Source of the DNA: DATIJJ01 sp964612855
GTDB taxonomy: Bacteria > Pseudomonadota > Gammaproteobacteria > DSM-16500
Reading direction: 5' to 3'
DNA: 19,827 bases
Assembly (NCBI GenBank): GCA_964612855.1
Contig: CAZTDR010000049.1
Span: forward strand, 1-19,827
Part shown: positions 6,726 to 14,962 of the stretch, in pieces
How the letters are laid out: each line of letters begins with the position of its first letter
Position numbering within the stretch: the stretch's first letter is position 1
Notes under the pieces: model-generated
Told to the model about the DNA's origin: nothing
Databases searched by the model: none
The model's input: only the letters and a program-made list of their open reading frames with translations
Position numbers and translations under genes: made by a program

Positions 6726-7280
6726 CTACTTAAAAGTAATGATTTTTTTTTCGGTTAATACGGCTGAAAGCGATATATCCCAGGGATCGAAAGGCAGTTC
6801 TGGCACTTGTTGAGACGCATAAGCGAGGCCCATCAGATTACACGTTAAATCTTGAAAGGTTCGATCGTAATATCCCGCCCCCATGCCTAAGCGATGACCT
6901 TCTCCATCAAAACCAACTAAGGGCACAATGACTAAATCTAGCTTTTCAACAGCAATGAAATCTTCATTCGCGGGTTCGGGAATGTGATAGCGGTTTGGCT
7001 TCAGCAGGGTGCTTGCTTGATAACGCTTAAAATGCAGAAGTCTGTCAGCAATAATAGGCAGATAACAATTTTTATGCGCATCCCAAATGGCTTGGATGAG
7101 TGGTAAACAATTAAATTCGTCCTGCAAAGGATAATAACAAGCGATATGCTGACTGTTTTGGAAAATGGGATGGTTGTGCAAAATAGCGCATGCTGATGAC
7201 GCAGCCTCTTGCCGTTTCGCAGCAGTGATTTGACGACGGCGTGCAAGCAGTGTCGCGCGCCAATCTTGTTTACTGCTCAA
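6726..7280 (-). CDS. fau: 5-formyltetrahydrofolate cyclo-ligase (YgfA/Fau)
   Basis: ATP-dependent conversion of 5-formyl-THF to 5,10-methenyl-THF, recycling a stored folate. 184 residues from the chosen start. Landmarks: N-terminal RARLLARRR-like basic helix (WRATLLARRRQ), YYPLQDEFN around residue 50, and the family signature GFDGEGHRLGMGAGYYDR at about 123-140, then GLAYASQQV and WDISLSAVLTE near the end. The frame stays open back to 7409 inside zapA. TTG at 7280 is preferred because AGGA lies just upstream and it falls 38 nt after the zapA stop; an ATG at 7337, overlapping zapA, is the alternative. It follows zapA in the same direction, the usual gammaproteobacterial order, but without the 6S RNA gene often found between them. 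Confidence 0.88.
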   Translation of the reverse strand: MSSKQDWRATLLARRRQITAAKRQEAASSACAILHNHPIFQNSQHIACYYPLQDEFNCLPLIQAIWDAHKNCYLPIIADRLLHFKRYQASTLLKPNRYHIPEPANEDFIAVEKLDLVIVPLVGFDGEGHRLGMGAGYYDRTFQDLTCNLMGLAYASQQVPELPFDPWDISLSAVLTEKKIITFK

Positions 7281-7317
7281 CTTGTTCTTTCCTGCAATTT
7301 TATATTCCTTCAGATAA

Positions 7318-7614
7318 TTATTTCGGCATAAGGGCATGATCCACTTTATTGTGTAAATCATGCAATCGCTGGTTAATTGTTTGTAAGTGATTTTCTTTTT
7401 GTGCTTCAAAACCTAAAAGTTGATGCGCAAGATTTAATGCGGCAATGACGGCAATTTTTTCAAATTCCATCACCCCTTGAGAGCGAAAATACGTCATTTT
7501 TTCGGCCAAACAGTGTGCCGCCTTTTGTAAAGCGGCTACTTCCGTTTCCTGGCATTTTATTTGTATTTTTTTACCTAAAACATCAATAGTCGTTTCAACC
7601 ATTTTATCGCTCAT
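7318..7614 (-). CDS. zapA: Cell division protein ZapA
   Basis: 98 residues, typical ZapA size. ZapA binds and bundles FtsZ filaments at the division site. The N-terminal globular part has the expected pattern VETTIDVLGKKIQIKCQETE; the C-terminal half, with FEKIAVIAALNLAHQLLGFEAQ followed by a heptad-like run to the end, is the dimer/tetramer coiled coil. The start overlaps the upstream gene's stop by 4 nt (ATGA), which indicates translational coupling. An internal ATG at codon 5 is an alternative start. Confidence 0.92.
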   Translation of the reverse strand: MSDKMVETTIDVLGKKIQIKCQETEVAALQKAAHCLAEKMTYFRSQGVMEFEKIAVIAALNLAHQLLGFEAQKENHLQTINQRLHDLHNKVDHALMPK

Positions 7615-7796
7615 GAGACACTCCCTATCAAGTGAAGGTGAGATATCATTTGTTCTAGGCGAGAAATCGCTGTTTTTTGCTTCAACATAAGCGCTTCATT
7701 TTCGCGCCGCAACAATCGATTGTCTTCCGCCAGCGTTTTATTTTTTTCAGTCAAGGTCCGAATATTGGCTTCCAATTGCTCGAGTAGCTTTTCCAT
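7611..7796 (-). CDS. ZapB-like small coiled-coil protein (TIGR02449-type)
   Basis: 61 residues, almost entirely one predicted coiled coil: repeated heptads from LLEQLEANIRTL through RLLRRENEAL to RLEQMISHLH. Small proteins of this type sit directly upstream of zapA in many gammaproteobacteria and resemble ZapB, which links ZapA to the terminus region and stabilises the Z ring. The assignment rests on context and pattern rather than on a diagnostic residue. It is first in a three-gene unit with zapA and fau and is divergent from pgi, 65 nt away. Confidence 0.78.
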   Translation of the reverse strand: MEKLLEQLEANIRTLTEKNKTLAEDNRLLRRENEALMLKQKTAISRLEQMISHLHLIGSVS

Positions 7797-7826
7797 CTGG
7801 ACAGATACCTTGGTTCGTTTTATAAA

Positions 7827-7844
7827 GGTTAAATTACTTTAACC
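7827..7844. promoter_or_regulatory. Dyad in the divergent zapB-like/pgi intergenic region
   Basis: GGTTAAA (7827-7833) and TTTAACC (7838-7844) form an inverted repeat with a 4-nt centre, in the middle of the 65-bp region that must hold both divergent promoters. It could be an operator or chance in AT-rich sequence. No clear Shine-Dalgarno precedes the pgi ATG. Confidence 0.3.
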
Positions 7845-7861
7845 GGGATCGTTAAACGCTA

Positions 7862-9508
7862 ATGAAAAAATTAACTCAACTTGCCAGTTGGCAAGCTCTG
7901 CAGGAGCATTATCAAGCCACCGTCGATGTTTCCATGCAAGAATGGTTTGCAACGGATGCTGAACGTTTCGCGCATTTTTCACTGCAATTTGCTGATATTC
8001 TATTTGATTTTTCCAAAAACCGCATCAACCAAGAAACGATTTCGCTTCTCGTCAATCTCGCGCGCGAAAGTAATTTACCCGAGGCTATTCAAGCGCTTTT
8101 TTCGGGAGAGGCAATTAATTCAACAGAAAATCGGCCAGCGCTTCATACTGCTTTACGCAATCGAAAAAATACGCACCTTATGGTTAATGAGCAAAATATC
8201 GCGCAAGATATTCAACATGAATTAAAAAAGATGGCGACTTTCGTTGAAAAAGTGAGAAACCAATCCTGGCGTGGTGTCACGGGCAAACCCATTCGTGACA
8301 TTGTGAACATTGGTATAGGCGGTTCCCATTTAGGCCCATTAATGGTGACGCATGCGTTGCGAGATTATGCGAAGCCTGATTTAAACTGTTATTTCATTTC
8401 TAATATTGATGGCGCACAACTCGACGAAACGCTTCGTAAAATTAATCCGGAACAAACGCTTTTTATCATTTCCTCTAAATCATTTACCACGATTGAAACT
8501 CTTTCGAATGCAAAAATTATTCAGCAATGGCTGCGTGCGCAATTAGCAACCCACGATGTCTCAGCCCATTTTGTTGCCGTGACGGCAAAAGCTGCCAAAG
8601 CACAGGAATTTGGTATTCCTGATCAACAAATTTTTTCTATTTGGGAATGGGTAGGCGGACGTTATTCGGTTTGGTCAGCCATCGGACTCCCCATTGCGCT
8701 CATGATTGGAATGGAGCATTTTTATGAATTCCTCGATGGGGCGCATGAAATGGACTTACACTTTCAGCAGACTGATTTTACCCAAAATATTCCCGTTTTA
8801 TTAGGTTTGCTAGGAATTTGGTATATCAACTTTTTTGATTGCCCGGCCCAAGCGATTATTCCCTATACTTACGAATTAAATTATTTCCGCGATTATATCC
8901 AGCAAGCTGATATGGAAAGTAATGGCAAAGCAGTCACGCGCGATCATTTATTCACGGAATACGCGACAGGTCCTATTATTTTGGGCCAACAAGGCTGCGA
9001 TAGTCAGCATTCTTTTTTTCAATTAATCCATCAGGGCCCGCGCATTATTCCCATTGATTTTATTTTGGTAGCAGAAAATGTCCGTTTTGTGGAACAACAA
9101 GATATTTTGGTTGCGAGTGCATTAAGTCAAGCCCAAGCACTGATGGTTGGACGATCCTATTTAGAGGCGTTGAAAGAAGTTGAACAAACCGATTTGTCAG
9201 AAACCGCTGCGAACGTATTAGCACGCCATAAAATCATTCCTGGCAATCGTCCCAGCAATATTTTGTTTTTGAAAAAAATGACGCCGCGCACTTTAGGGAT
9301 GTTAATCGCGCTCTATGAACATAAAATTTTTGTGCAAGGTATTATATGGAACATTAATTCGTTTGATCAATGGGGGGTCGAATTGGGCAAACAATTATTG
9401 CCGCCTATTTTGGCAGACTTACAACACCAAGAAGCCACCACGCAACAGGATTCTTCGACAACCGGGTTGATTCATTATTACACTCATTCACGGAGAAAAG
9501 TAGTTTGA
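7862..9508 (+). CDS. pgi: Glucose-6-phosphate isomerase
   Basis: Interconverts glucose-6-phosphate and fructose-6-phosphate in glycolysis and gluconeogenesis. 548 residues, the usual size. Visible motifs: GIGGSHLG (151-158) and SKSFTT (205-210) for the phosphate, signature 1 WVGGRYSVWSAIG (263-275), Glu352 in ADMESNGK, His383 in DSQHSFFQ, and Lys510 in signature 2 (FDQWGVELGK). These are the catalytic base, ring-opening His and Lys of the family, so the enzyme should be active. First gene of a pgi-lptM-dapF run; its TGA overlaps the TTG start of the next gene. Confidence 0.97.
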   Translation: MKKLTQLASWQALQEHYQATVDVSMQEWFATDAERFAHFSLQFADILFDFSKNRINQETISLLVNLARESNLPEAIQALFSGEAINSTENRPALHTALRNRKNTHLMVNEQNIAQDIQHELKKMATFVEKVRNQSWRGVTGKPIRDIVNIGIGGSHLGPLMVTHALRDYAKPDLNCYFISNIDGAQLDETLRKINPEQTLFIISSKSFTTIETLSNAKIIQQWLRAQLATHDVSAHFVAVTAKAAKAQEFGIPDQQIFSIWEWVGGRYSVWSAIGLPIALMIGMEHFYEFLDGAHEMDLHFQQTDFTQNIPVLLGLLGIWYINFFDCPAQAIIPYTYELNYFRDYIQQADMESNGKAVTRDHLFTEYATGPIILGQQGCDSQHSFFQLIHQGPRIIPIDFILVAENVRFVEQQDILVASALSQAQALMVGRSYLEALKEVEQTDLSETAANVLARHKIIPGNRPSNILFLKKMTPRTLGMLIALYEHKIFVQGIIWNINSFDQWGVELGKQLLPPILADLQHQEATTQQDSSTTGLIHYYTHSRRKVV

Positions 9509-9681
9509 AAAATTTCTTTTTGCTAATAACAATCGGCTGCTTATTAAATGGCTGTGGACAGTCAGGTAGATTATATTTGCCTGCAACTACCACTCAACAA
9601 GTTACATCCGCATCCTCCCCGAATACGTCAGTAGGGGAGTTGCAAACCGAAAGTGATGTCCTTGATAAAAACTCGGAGTAA
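9505..9681 (+). CDS. lptM: Small outer-membrane lipoprotein LptM (YifL)
   Basis: 58 residues from a TTG start. Hydrophobic signal followed by the lipobox LNGC with Cys17 as the lipidation site, then GQSGRLYLP, which matches the LptM pattern CGxxGxLYxP; the rest is a low-complexity tail. In E. coli LptM aids oxidation and maturation of the LPS translocon LptD/LptE. The short frame, lipobox and position directly before dapF agree with that family. The TTG shares four bases with the pgi stop, and GGAG lies 9 nt upstream, so translation is probably coupled to pgi. The open frame extends upstream to an ATG at 9370, but that part lies in pgi and has no signal peptide, so it is not used. Confidence 0.85.
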   Translation: MKNFFLLITIGCLLNGCGQSGRLYLPATTTQQVTSASSPNTSVGELQTESDVLDKNSE

Positions 9682-9684
9682 CAT

Positions 9685-10521
9685 ATGGCAACACTACACT
9701 TCAGCAAAATGCATGGCTTAGGCAATGATTTTGTTGTCTTAAATGGCGTTTCACAAAAAATTAATCCTGCTGAATTACCCATTCGTGAGCTCGCTGATCG
9801 ACATTCAGGTATTGGCTTTGATCAGCTTTTATTGATTTTACCTTCTCAAAAAGCCGATTTTTCCTGTGTTATTTTCAATGCAGATGGAAGTGAAGCTGAA
9901 CAATGTGGTAATGGCATGCGTTGTGTTGCGCGCTTCATTCATGAAAATAAGCTGGTTGACAGACCTTCGCTTACGCTAGAAACTAAAGCGGGTAAAGTTG
10001 AAGCATTGATTGAATCTTATGAAAAAATTCGCATCGATATGGGTGTCCCGCGTTTTGAACCCAGCGACATTCCTTTTAATGCAGATAAAATTCGTAATTT
10101 ATATGAACTGCCCTTAGAGGATGGCCAGCCTGGTTTAGCATTAGCTGTTTTATCCATGGGAAATCCGCATGCTATTTTGCAAGTCACGTCCCTGAAAAAA
10201 TTTCCCGTCCATCAATTCGGTCCTCTTATTTCTACTCATCGATTCTTCCCCAGAGGCGCTAATGTCGGTTTCATGGAAATGGTAAACCCTCATCATATTC
10301 GCTTGCGTACATTTGAACGAGGTGCGGGTGAAACACTGGCGTGTGGCAGTAATGCGTCAGCGGCTGTGGTTGCTGGTATAAAAAATCATCTTTTAGAAAA
10401 AAAAGTTCGTGTTGAGCTGGCACGTGGAGATTTATGGGTTGAATGGGAAGGCAACAATCATTCTGTGATGTTAACGGGGCCTGCTGTGATGGTTTTTAGA
10501 GGGGAATTAAATGCTGCTTAG
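9685..10521 (+). CDS. dapF: Diaminopimelate epimerase
   Basis: Converts LL- to meso-diaminopimelate for lysine and peptidoglycan synthesis. 278 residues. Both catalytic cysteines of the cofactor-free racemase mechanism are present: Cys74 in NADGSEAEQCGNG and Cys220 in GAGETLACGSNA. The N-terminal FSKMHGLGNDFVV is also typical. GGAG precedes the ATG by 6 nt and the gene follows lptM after 3 nt, completing the conserved lptM-dapF pair. The usual downstream DUF484-xerC genes are not seen; an assembly gap begins 25 nt after the stop. Confidence 0.97.
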   Translation: MATLHFSKMHGLGNDFVVLNGVSQKINPAELPIRELADRHSGIGFDQLLLILPSQKADFSCVIFNADGSEAEQCGNGMRCVARFIHENKLVDRPSLTLETKAGKVEALIESYEKIRIDMGVPRFEPSDIPFNADKIRNLYELPLEDGQPGLALAVLSMGNPHAILQVTSLKKFPVHQFGPLISTHRFFPRGANVGFMEMVNPHHIRLRTFERGAGETLACGSNASAAVVAGIKNHLLEKKVRVELARGDLWVEWEGNNHSVMLTGPAVMVFRGELNAA

Positions 10522-10525
10522 ATAG

Positions 10526-10544
10526 CCTTCCCAGCAAGGGAAGG
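10526..10544 (+). terminator. Possible hairpin terminator after dapF
   Basis: CCTTCCC (10526-10532) and GGGAAGG (10538-10544) form a 7-bp stem with a 5-nt loop, 5 nt past the dapF stop. What follows is lost in the N run, so a T-tract cannot be judged. Confidence 0.35.
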
Positions 10545-10546
10545 TG

Positions 10547-10646
10547 NNNNNNNNNNNNNNNNNNNNNNNNNNNNNNNNNNNNNNNNNNNNNNNNNNNNNN
10601 NNNNNNNNNNNNNNNNNNNNNNNNNNNNNNNNNNNNNNNNNNNNNN
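10547..10646. other. Assembly gap (100 N)
   Basis: Exactly 100 unknown bases, a conventional scaffold placeholder of unknown true length. GGGAAGGTG stands immediately before (10538-10546) and immediately after (10647-10655), which suggests that a repeat broke the assembly. Nothing coding can be read across it. The 54 nt from 10656 to the end of the pilP gene show no feature. Confidence 0.95.
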
Positions 10647-10709
10647 GGGAAGGTGAATTAAGCGAATGCACTGTAAGAAGCATCGATATGACACAGGAAT
10701 TTGAGTGGC

Positions 10710-11480
10710 TTATATTGTCGTTTGCAAAGTAATCCTTCTTCTCTTACCGTCTCTCGTCAATACAACCCCATTTTTATTAATAGAAGTAACCGTAGAACCA
10801 TCAAATAACGTATCACCAATGGAAACACTATACATTTTCCCTTGAGAGTTTAAAACGGCGCTCCAACGATTAAACTGCATGGAAACCGAAATAACAACAA
10901 AAGGGGTTTCTACAACCGGCGGCGCTTTAATCTGGGTAGGTTCGGCTGCTGAAACGTCATTTCCGCTAGTCTGCATAGACAGTTTATTGCTATAGGTTGC
11001 GGGTGGACCTTGAGGTAAGGTGGGTTGAGTTAATAAATCGCTCATGTTTTTGTTAGCGGTTTCAGTCGCTAATCTCGCTGTCGCAATTGCCTGGTTAGTC
11101 TCTGCAATATCGCGCTTTACTTTGAGTAATTGTAATTGATTAACAGAATCCAAATAGACTTCTTGCTGTTGTTGCTGTTGTTTTACATCAAGGGGTTCTT
11201 TGGGTGCAGCAATCGCATTAACAGTAGGTAATGTAGAAGTATAAGCCGCTTGTGTAGCCACGGCTGGAGCTTGGGCTTGGGGCCCGCCATTCGGCATTTT
11301 CATTTGCTTAGCTTGAGGAGAGGGCGTAGGCGCAGGCGTAATCGTCGTTGCGGGTTTATTGCTTCCCGAAGAAAAAAGACCAATAACCTCATAAATAATG
11401 AAAGCAAAAATCGCCAACGTCAAAATACCGATAACTTTTTGCTTCGTTGTGAGCGTTGAAAAAGAGGTGTTCTCTGCCAT
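10710..11480 (-). CDS. pilP: Type IVb pilus biogenesis protein, PilP-like (R64 type)
   Basis: 256 residues: short cytoplasmic N-terminus, one membrane segment (about 15-36), a Pro/Ala/Gln-rich linker, six glutamines (101-106), a helical coiled-coil stretch (about 107-150), a second Pro-rich linker, and a C-terminal beta domain (about 193-256) with WSAVLNSQGKMYSVSIGDTL and GVVLTRDGKRRRITL. That C-terminal pattern is shared by R64 PilP and GspC-type connectors, which bind the secretin periplasmic domains. Last gene of a packed block; its ATG lies 4 nt after the pilO stop, with AGGGA inside pilO. Named after R64, not after the unrelated type IVa PilP lipoprotein. The next 3' feature is the assembly gap. 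Confidence 0.75.
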   Translation of the reverse strand: MAENTSFSTLTTKQKVIGILTLAIFAFIIYEVIGLFSSGSNKPATTITPAPTPSPQAKQMKMPNGGPQAQAPAVATQAAYTSTLPTVNAIAAPKEPLDVKQQQQQQEVYLDSVNQLQLLKVKRDIAETNQAIATARLATETANKNMSDLLTQPTLPQGPPATYSNKLSMQTSGNDVSAAEPTQIKAPPVVETPFVVISVSMQFNRWSAVLNSQGKMYSVSIGDTLFDGSTVTSINKNGVVLTRDGKRRRITLQTTI

Positions 11481-11484
11481 AATC

Positions 11485-12723
11485 TTAGTTCCCTAATGCT
11501 TTAAGCGTTATAGTTCCAGATAATAGTCCATTACTAATAGCGACGTTTAACTTTAATAATACAAGAGGCAGTCCATTAAATTGATCTGCCAATGCATTTG
11601 CTAAATCGAGCGTTAAGCTGTTAAAAGCAATAGTCAATTGTGCTTCCGAAAAGCGGCCTCTATCCATGGTGGCGCCCAAAGTTAAATTATTGCCAGGCGC
11701 AATCGTTGAAATGCGATCTAATAGCTCAGCAATAACTTGTTGTAATGGATTGATAGCCGTGGGACTGGGTCTATCTGTCAATGATGAAATGGGAAAAAGA
11801 AGATAAACGCCTTCAGAAACCATTTGCACCGTTATATCGGTACCAGCAGCCCATTTGTAAAGTACATTGACCTTGGAGCCTAATGATTTTTCATTGACTC
11901 TTAACTTCCCTGCTGAATATTCAGCTGCTGTGGGAACCCAACCAGGGATCGTATAAAGTTGTTCAATTTTCGCTACCACTTTTTTCATTTCTGCTGTAGG
12001 TGATGGCGAGGTCAATGTATTGATATAGATTTGAAAAGGATTAACCGCGGCAATAAAAGGGCTCACGATTTCTTTTTTTGTTTGTGATAAATACAGAATT
12101 GCCAACCAGATTAACGCGATAATACCTAATCCGATCATGACTTTTCGAATTGGAAAAACACCAATGCCTTGTGATTTTAAGACAACATCGACCAACCGTA
12201 ATTGAAATGTCTTGATCGTGGGGAGCACAGGAAAAACAGGCTCAGGCAAAATTGTAAACGATTTTACAGAAGAGGCGTCCAGAGAAAACTTGCCCTCTTC
12301 TGGATGTTGGCTAAGTGGAATATCGCCATGAATATAAATATCAAAATGATTTTGTTGTGTGCGAAAAACGATAAGTTCATCCGCAATGCTATCGATGGGA
12401 AAGCTGCCATCCAAATAAACACTGCCCCCTTTGACAATCACTAAAATTGCTTCGGTTGTATTTGGAATCGCTTCGCAATAAATTAAATCAAGCGGACGCT
12501 TGAAATAATGCCAAACGGTTTCGCCTAATAAATAACCGGGCTCGGGTGAAAACGCAGCTTCATATTGATCAGCGTTTTTCCTTTGTAAAGTGATGTACTC
12601 ACCATAATTAGTACTCAGTAACATCACTTCTTTTTTAAGCAGCGCGGGTTTTTTTGCGCTCAATATGTCGCGATAAGACGGAATGATGAAGCGTTCGCCA
12701 TCTTCGCGAGTGATGTAAGGCAT
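11485..12723 (-). CDS. pilO: Type IVb pilus accessory protein, PilO-like (R64 type)
   Basis: 412 residues. A cytoplasmic part (about 1-190) starting MPYITREDGERF, one membrane helix (about 195-213, VMIGLGIIALIWLAILYLS) and a periplasmic part of about 200 residues without cysteine. This layout and its place between the secretin and PilP match the PilO of R64-like thin pili and, in position, BfpC/TcpD-type proteins, whose cytoplasmic part docks the assembly ATPase. The ATG directly abuts the secretin stop (TAAATG), so the two are almost certainly co-translated. Sequence similarity in this family is low, so the call depends partly on context. Confidence 0.72.
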   Translation of the reverse strand: MPYITREDGERFIIPSYRDILSAKKPALLKKEVMLLSTNYGEYITLQRKNADQYEAAFSPEPGYLLGETVWHYFKRPLDLIYCEAIPNTTEAILVIVKGGSVYLDGSFPIDSIADELIVFRTQQNHFDIYIHGDIPLSQHPEEGKFSLDASSVKSFTILPEPVFPVLPTIKTFQLRLVDVVLKSQGIGVFPIRKVMIGLGIIALIWLAILYLSQTKKEIVSPFIAAVNPFQIYINTLTSPSPTAEMKKVVAKIEQLYTIPGWVPTAAEYSAGKLRVNEKSLGSKVNVLYKWAAGTDITVQMVSEGVYLLFPISSLTDRPSPTAINPLQQVIAELLDRISTIAPGNNLTLGATMDRGRFSEAQLTIAFNSLTLDLANALADQFNGLPLVLLKLNVAISNGLLSGTITLKALGN

Positions 12724-14358
12724 TTAGGCAATTCCACGCAATATAATCGGTGTGATTAATACTAATGTTTCAGTATTCGTTTGCTGCGCAGTTTTTCCTC
12801 CTAATGCTTGTGAATCAAACAATTGCTGTGCGCCAGCCGTATTCGACGTTTGTCGGAAACCGGCTAAGATCAAGGTATCGCCTGACGCAATGACACTGCG
12901 TTGATTAAATTGTTTTTGCTGAATTCGCGGCACTTGAATCGCGGATGTATTCGCGGCAGGCGTTGAATCTTGCGTGAGGGTTTGACCATTCGATGAAATC
13001 GTCGTCAAGCCCAAATTATTAGACAAATCGGCGTTAATTTGTAAATAAACTCGATTGCCCATAATCTTTGGCAGAACATACAACGTTAATCCGGTTACCA
13101 CTGCGCCGGGCGTAATTTGTGAAGTAACTGAAGCACTCCCTGACGTACCTGCGCCCCCTGCAAGACTTGTCGTTTGCACGCTCGCGAGATAGCCTAATTG
13201 ATCAATAATACGAATTTGTGACACTTGATTATTTTGGCACAACACTTGAGGTTGGGTTACAACCGAAACTTTGCCTTGTTGTTGGAGCGCCGTCACTAAC
13301 GACTTAATGCCCGATGCCGTGTTTCCGCCATTATTATCTGCAAATGTGCTGTTAAGACCTGCGAGGGTTTGATTCAGATTAAGCTGGGTTGGACTGGTTA
13401 AAGCAATAGGCGCTCCGTTATTTGAAACTAACTGATAAGTGCCATTATTAATCGCATGCTGAACCACATTCCAGTTGATGCCGAAATTAAAATCGTTTTC
13501 TAATGTCACTTGTATGACTTCAACTTTAACCAACACTTGTTTAGATAAATTATTATTTACGTTATTAATAAATCGTCCAATCAAATTCACATTGGTTGAT
13601 TTATCCCGAACGGTAATGGATGTCGTGGCTTCTGAAACTACGACACGACCTTCTGGAGACAATAATTGCTTGATGGACGCCTCTAAATCTTTCCAGACAG
13701 ACAGCGTACCTTTTAAATTACTGTACTGCGCAGAAGCACTATCATCAATCGTGCCGGTAACTGATGTTCCGCCGCTGGAATTCATCGTGCTCGATGCTGC
13801 ACCACCACCCGTTTGAGAATTGGATGCTGCTTTACCCATCATATAATCAGACGAGCCGGGCATGAAGGCAATATCAAACGTTTTTGTAACATAAGCTTGC
13901 CAATACACATCGGTTCCATTCACTGTGTAAACATAGCCCGTTTTCGCCGCTAATAAATCCAACGCACCTTTGACTGTACCAGCATAACTCACCGACAATA
14001 CCATTTTGTCATCTAAACCGGTTTGATAATGCGTTAATATGTTTCGTCCCCCGCCACTTACAACGGTTCGGCTATAGTATGAAAAAGGCAATTGATCGCC
14101 GCGTAAAATAATTCTGTTGCGCAACCAAACAGGCTGACGCGCTAGATTAATAGGGGTTTTGTCGACATATAACCCTTGGTTAATCACCAAAGTAGGATCC
14201 GGTTTCAGGGCTTCTGCCATGTGGGTTTTTGCCGCGGAGCTCCTCTGCATAACATCGACGACATTGCCTTCGGCTTGGTTATAAACAGGAGAATTACATC
14301 CTGTTAATGTGAATAATACAGATAAACACAGAATAAAAAGTCGGTTACAAAATGTCAT
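12724..14358 (-). CDS. pilN: Type IVb pilus outer-membrane secretin, lipoprotein (PilN/BfpB-like)
   Basis: 544 residues. Lipoprotein signal with LTGC; Cys21 is the lipidation site. An N-terminal region (about 55-165) contains an STN/N0-like segment (VLSVSYAGTVKGALDLLAAKTGY), followed by a Gly/Ser/Thr-rich linker (about 178-215). The C-terminal secretin domain (about 355-542) shows VVTQPQVLCQNNQVSQI, GLTLYVLPKI, VPRIQQKQFNQRSVIASGDTL with ILAGF, and ends TETLVLITPII. Lipidated secretins of this kind belong to R64 PilN, BfpB and TcpC, not to type IVa PilQ. It forms the outer-membrane gate for the pilus. It overlaps the upstream gene by ATGA. Confidence 0.93.
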   Translation of the reverse strand: MTFCNRLFILCLSVLFTLTGCNSPVYNQAEGNVVDVMQRSSAAKTHMAEALKPDPTLVINQGLYVDKTPINLARQPVWLRNRIILRGDQLPFSYYSRTVVSGGGRNILTHYQTGLDDKMVLSVSYAGTVKGALDLLAAKTGYVYTVNGTDVYWQAYVTKTFDIAFMPGSSDYMMGKAASNSQTGGGAASSTMNSSGGTSVTGTIDDSASAQYSNLKGTLSVWKDLEASIKQLLSPEGRVVVSEATTSITVRDKSTNVNLIGRFINNVNNNLSKQVLVKVEVIQVTLENDFNFGINWNVVQHAINNGTYQLVSNNGAPIALTSPTQLNLNQTLAGLNSTFADNNGGNTASGIKSLVTALQQQGKVSVVTQPQVLCQNNQVSQIRIIDQLGYLASVQTTSLAGGAGTSGSASVTSQITPGAVVTGLTLYVLPKIMGNRVYLQINADLSNNLGLTTISSNGQTLTQDSTPAANTSAIQVPRIQQKQFNQRSVIASGDTLILAGFRQTSNTAGAQQLFDSQALGGKTAQQTNTETLVLITPIILRGIA

Positions 14359-14792
14359 GGCTTCCTCTGAACGACAGTCATGGTGCGGTTAGACATATAC
14401 ATGCGTGCTTGCAATGGAAAAGGCTGCAATAATTTTTCAATCACATTGGGTAAGCTAGACCCTGTCACACGGCCATCGAAATTATAATCATAAGGAACTT
14501 TCCAAATGACTTTCCAATGATAGCGATCCATGATTCTTTCTAAATTTTCTTTGAGTGAACCACTGACACTAATTGCATACACAGCAGCGGGACGGCCGAG
14601 ATTAGCAAATTGATCGGGAAAAGCATTGCTGCCATAAGAAGGCATGAAAGTAGTATCTTGTTGCGTTCCCGCTTGGAAAAAAGGCTCGCTAGGAATAGCG
14701 GCTCCTGGCTTTGCAACTTGCCAACCCGCAAAAGAAATCGCAGGAATTGTCATTAAAATGAAAAAGATTTTTTTTATCGTGAGGCACTTCAT
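14355..14792 (-). CDS. TcpQ-like periplasmic pilus protein
   Basis: 145 residues with a Sec signal peptide (KK then a hydrophobic core, cleavage after SFA at about 22). The C-terminal domain (about 75-145), with VSGSLKENLERIMDRYHWKVIWKV and a VTGSSLPNVIEKLL repeat-like half, has the pattern of the TcpQ C-terminal domain, also present at the end of R64 PilL. In TCP, TcpQ is needed for secretin stability and outer-membrane localisation, a likely role here too because its stop overlaps the secretin start. It lacks the long N-terminal part of PilL. First gene of block 2, with GGAG 8 nt before the ATG and a candidate promoter upstream. Confidence 0.75.
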   Translation of the reverse strand: MKCLTIKKIFFILMTIPAISFAGWQVAKPGAAIPSEPFFQAGTQQDTTFMPSYGSNAFPDQFANLGRPAAVYAISVSGSLKENLERIMDRYHWKVIWKVPYDYNFDGRVTGSSLPNVIEKLLQPFPLQARMYMSNRTMTVVQRKP

Positions 14793-14844
14793 TGGGGGTA
14801 CTCCATTAACTCATATGCCTATTCAATAATCTTGATTAAAAACA

Positions 14845-14874
14845 AGTATAAGCGATTTATTTGAAATGTGTAAG
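14845..14874 (-). promoter_or_regulatory. Candidate promoter of the tcpQ-like/pilN/pilO/pilP block
   Basis: On the minus strand CTTACA (14869-14874) and TATACT (14845-14850) are 18 nt apart, 52 nt upstream of the first ATG of the block. Both match consensus at 4 or more of 6 positions. The 170-bp gap here is the longest inside the pilus locus, which supports a separate transcription start. Confidence 0.4.
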
Positions 14875-14881
14875 TCTGATT

Positions 14882-14917
14882 GGTGGATTGCGGTGCTAAA
14901 AGCAGATCGAATCCACC
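14882..14917. repeat. Inverted repeat between the two pilus blocks
   Basis: GGTGGATT (14882-14889) and AATCCACC (14910-14917) pair over a 20-nt loop, 45 nt past the stop of the second pilin gene. No T-tract follows on the minus strand, so it is a weak terminator at best; attenuation or a regulator site just upstream of the block 2 promoter is also possible. Confidence 0.35.
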
Positions 14918-14962
14918 TCGCATTTTCTATTTTTCGATTTGTTTCACAAAGAAGGAGAAAAG

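Noticed and set aside
10544..10732. Open frame running through the N block
   Set aside because: Half of it is unknown sequence of arbitrary length and the rest is antisense to the pilP end.
11160..11185. Glutamine-codon run in pilP as a phase-variable tract
   Set aside because: The repeat mixes CAA and CAG over six codons and is in frame, so slippage would change length without a frame switch; this is ordinary low complexity.
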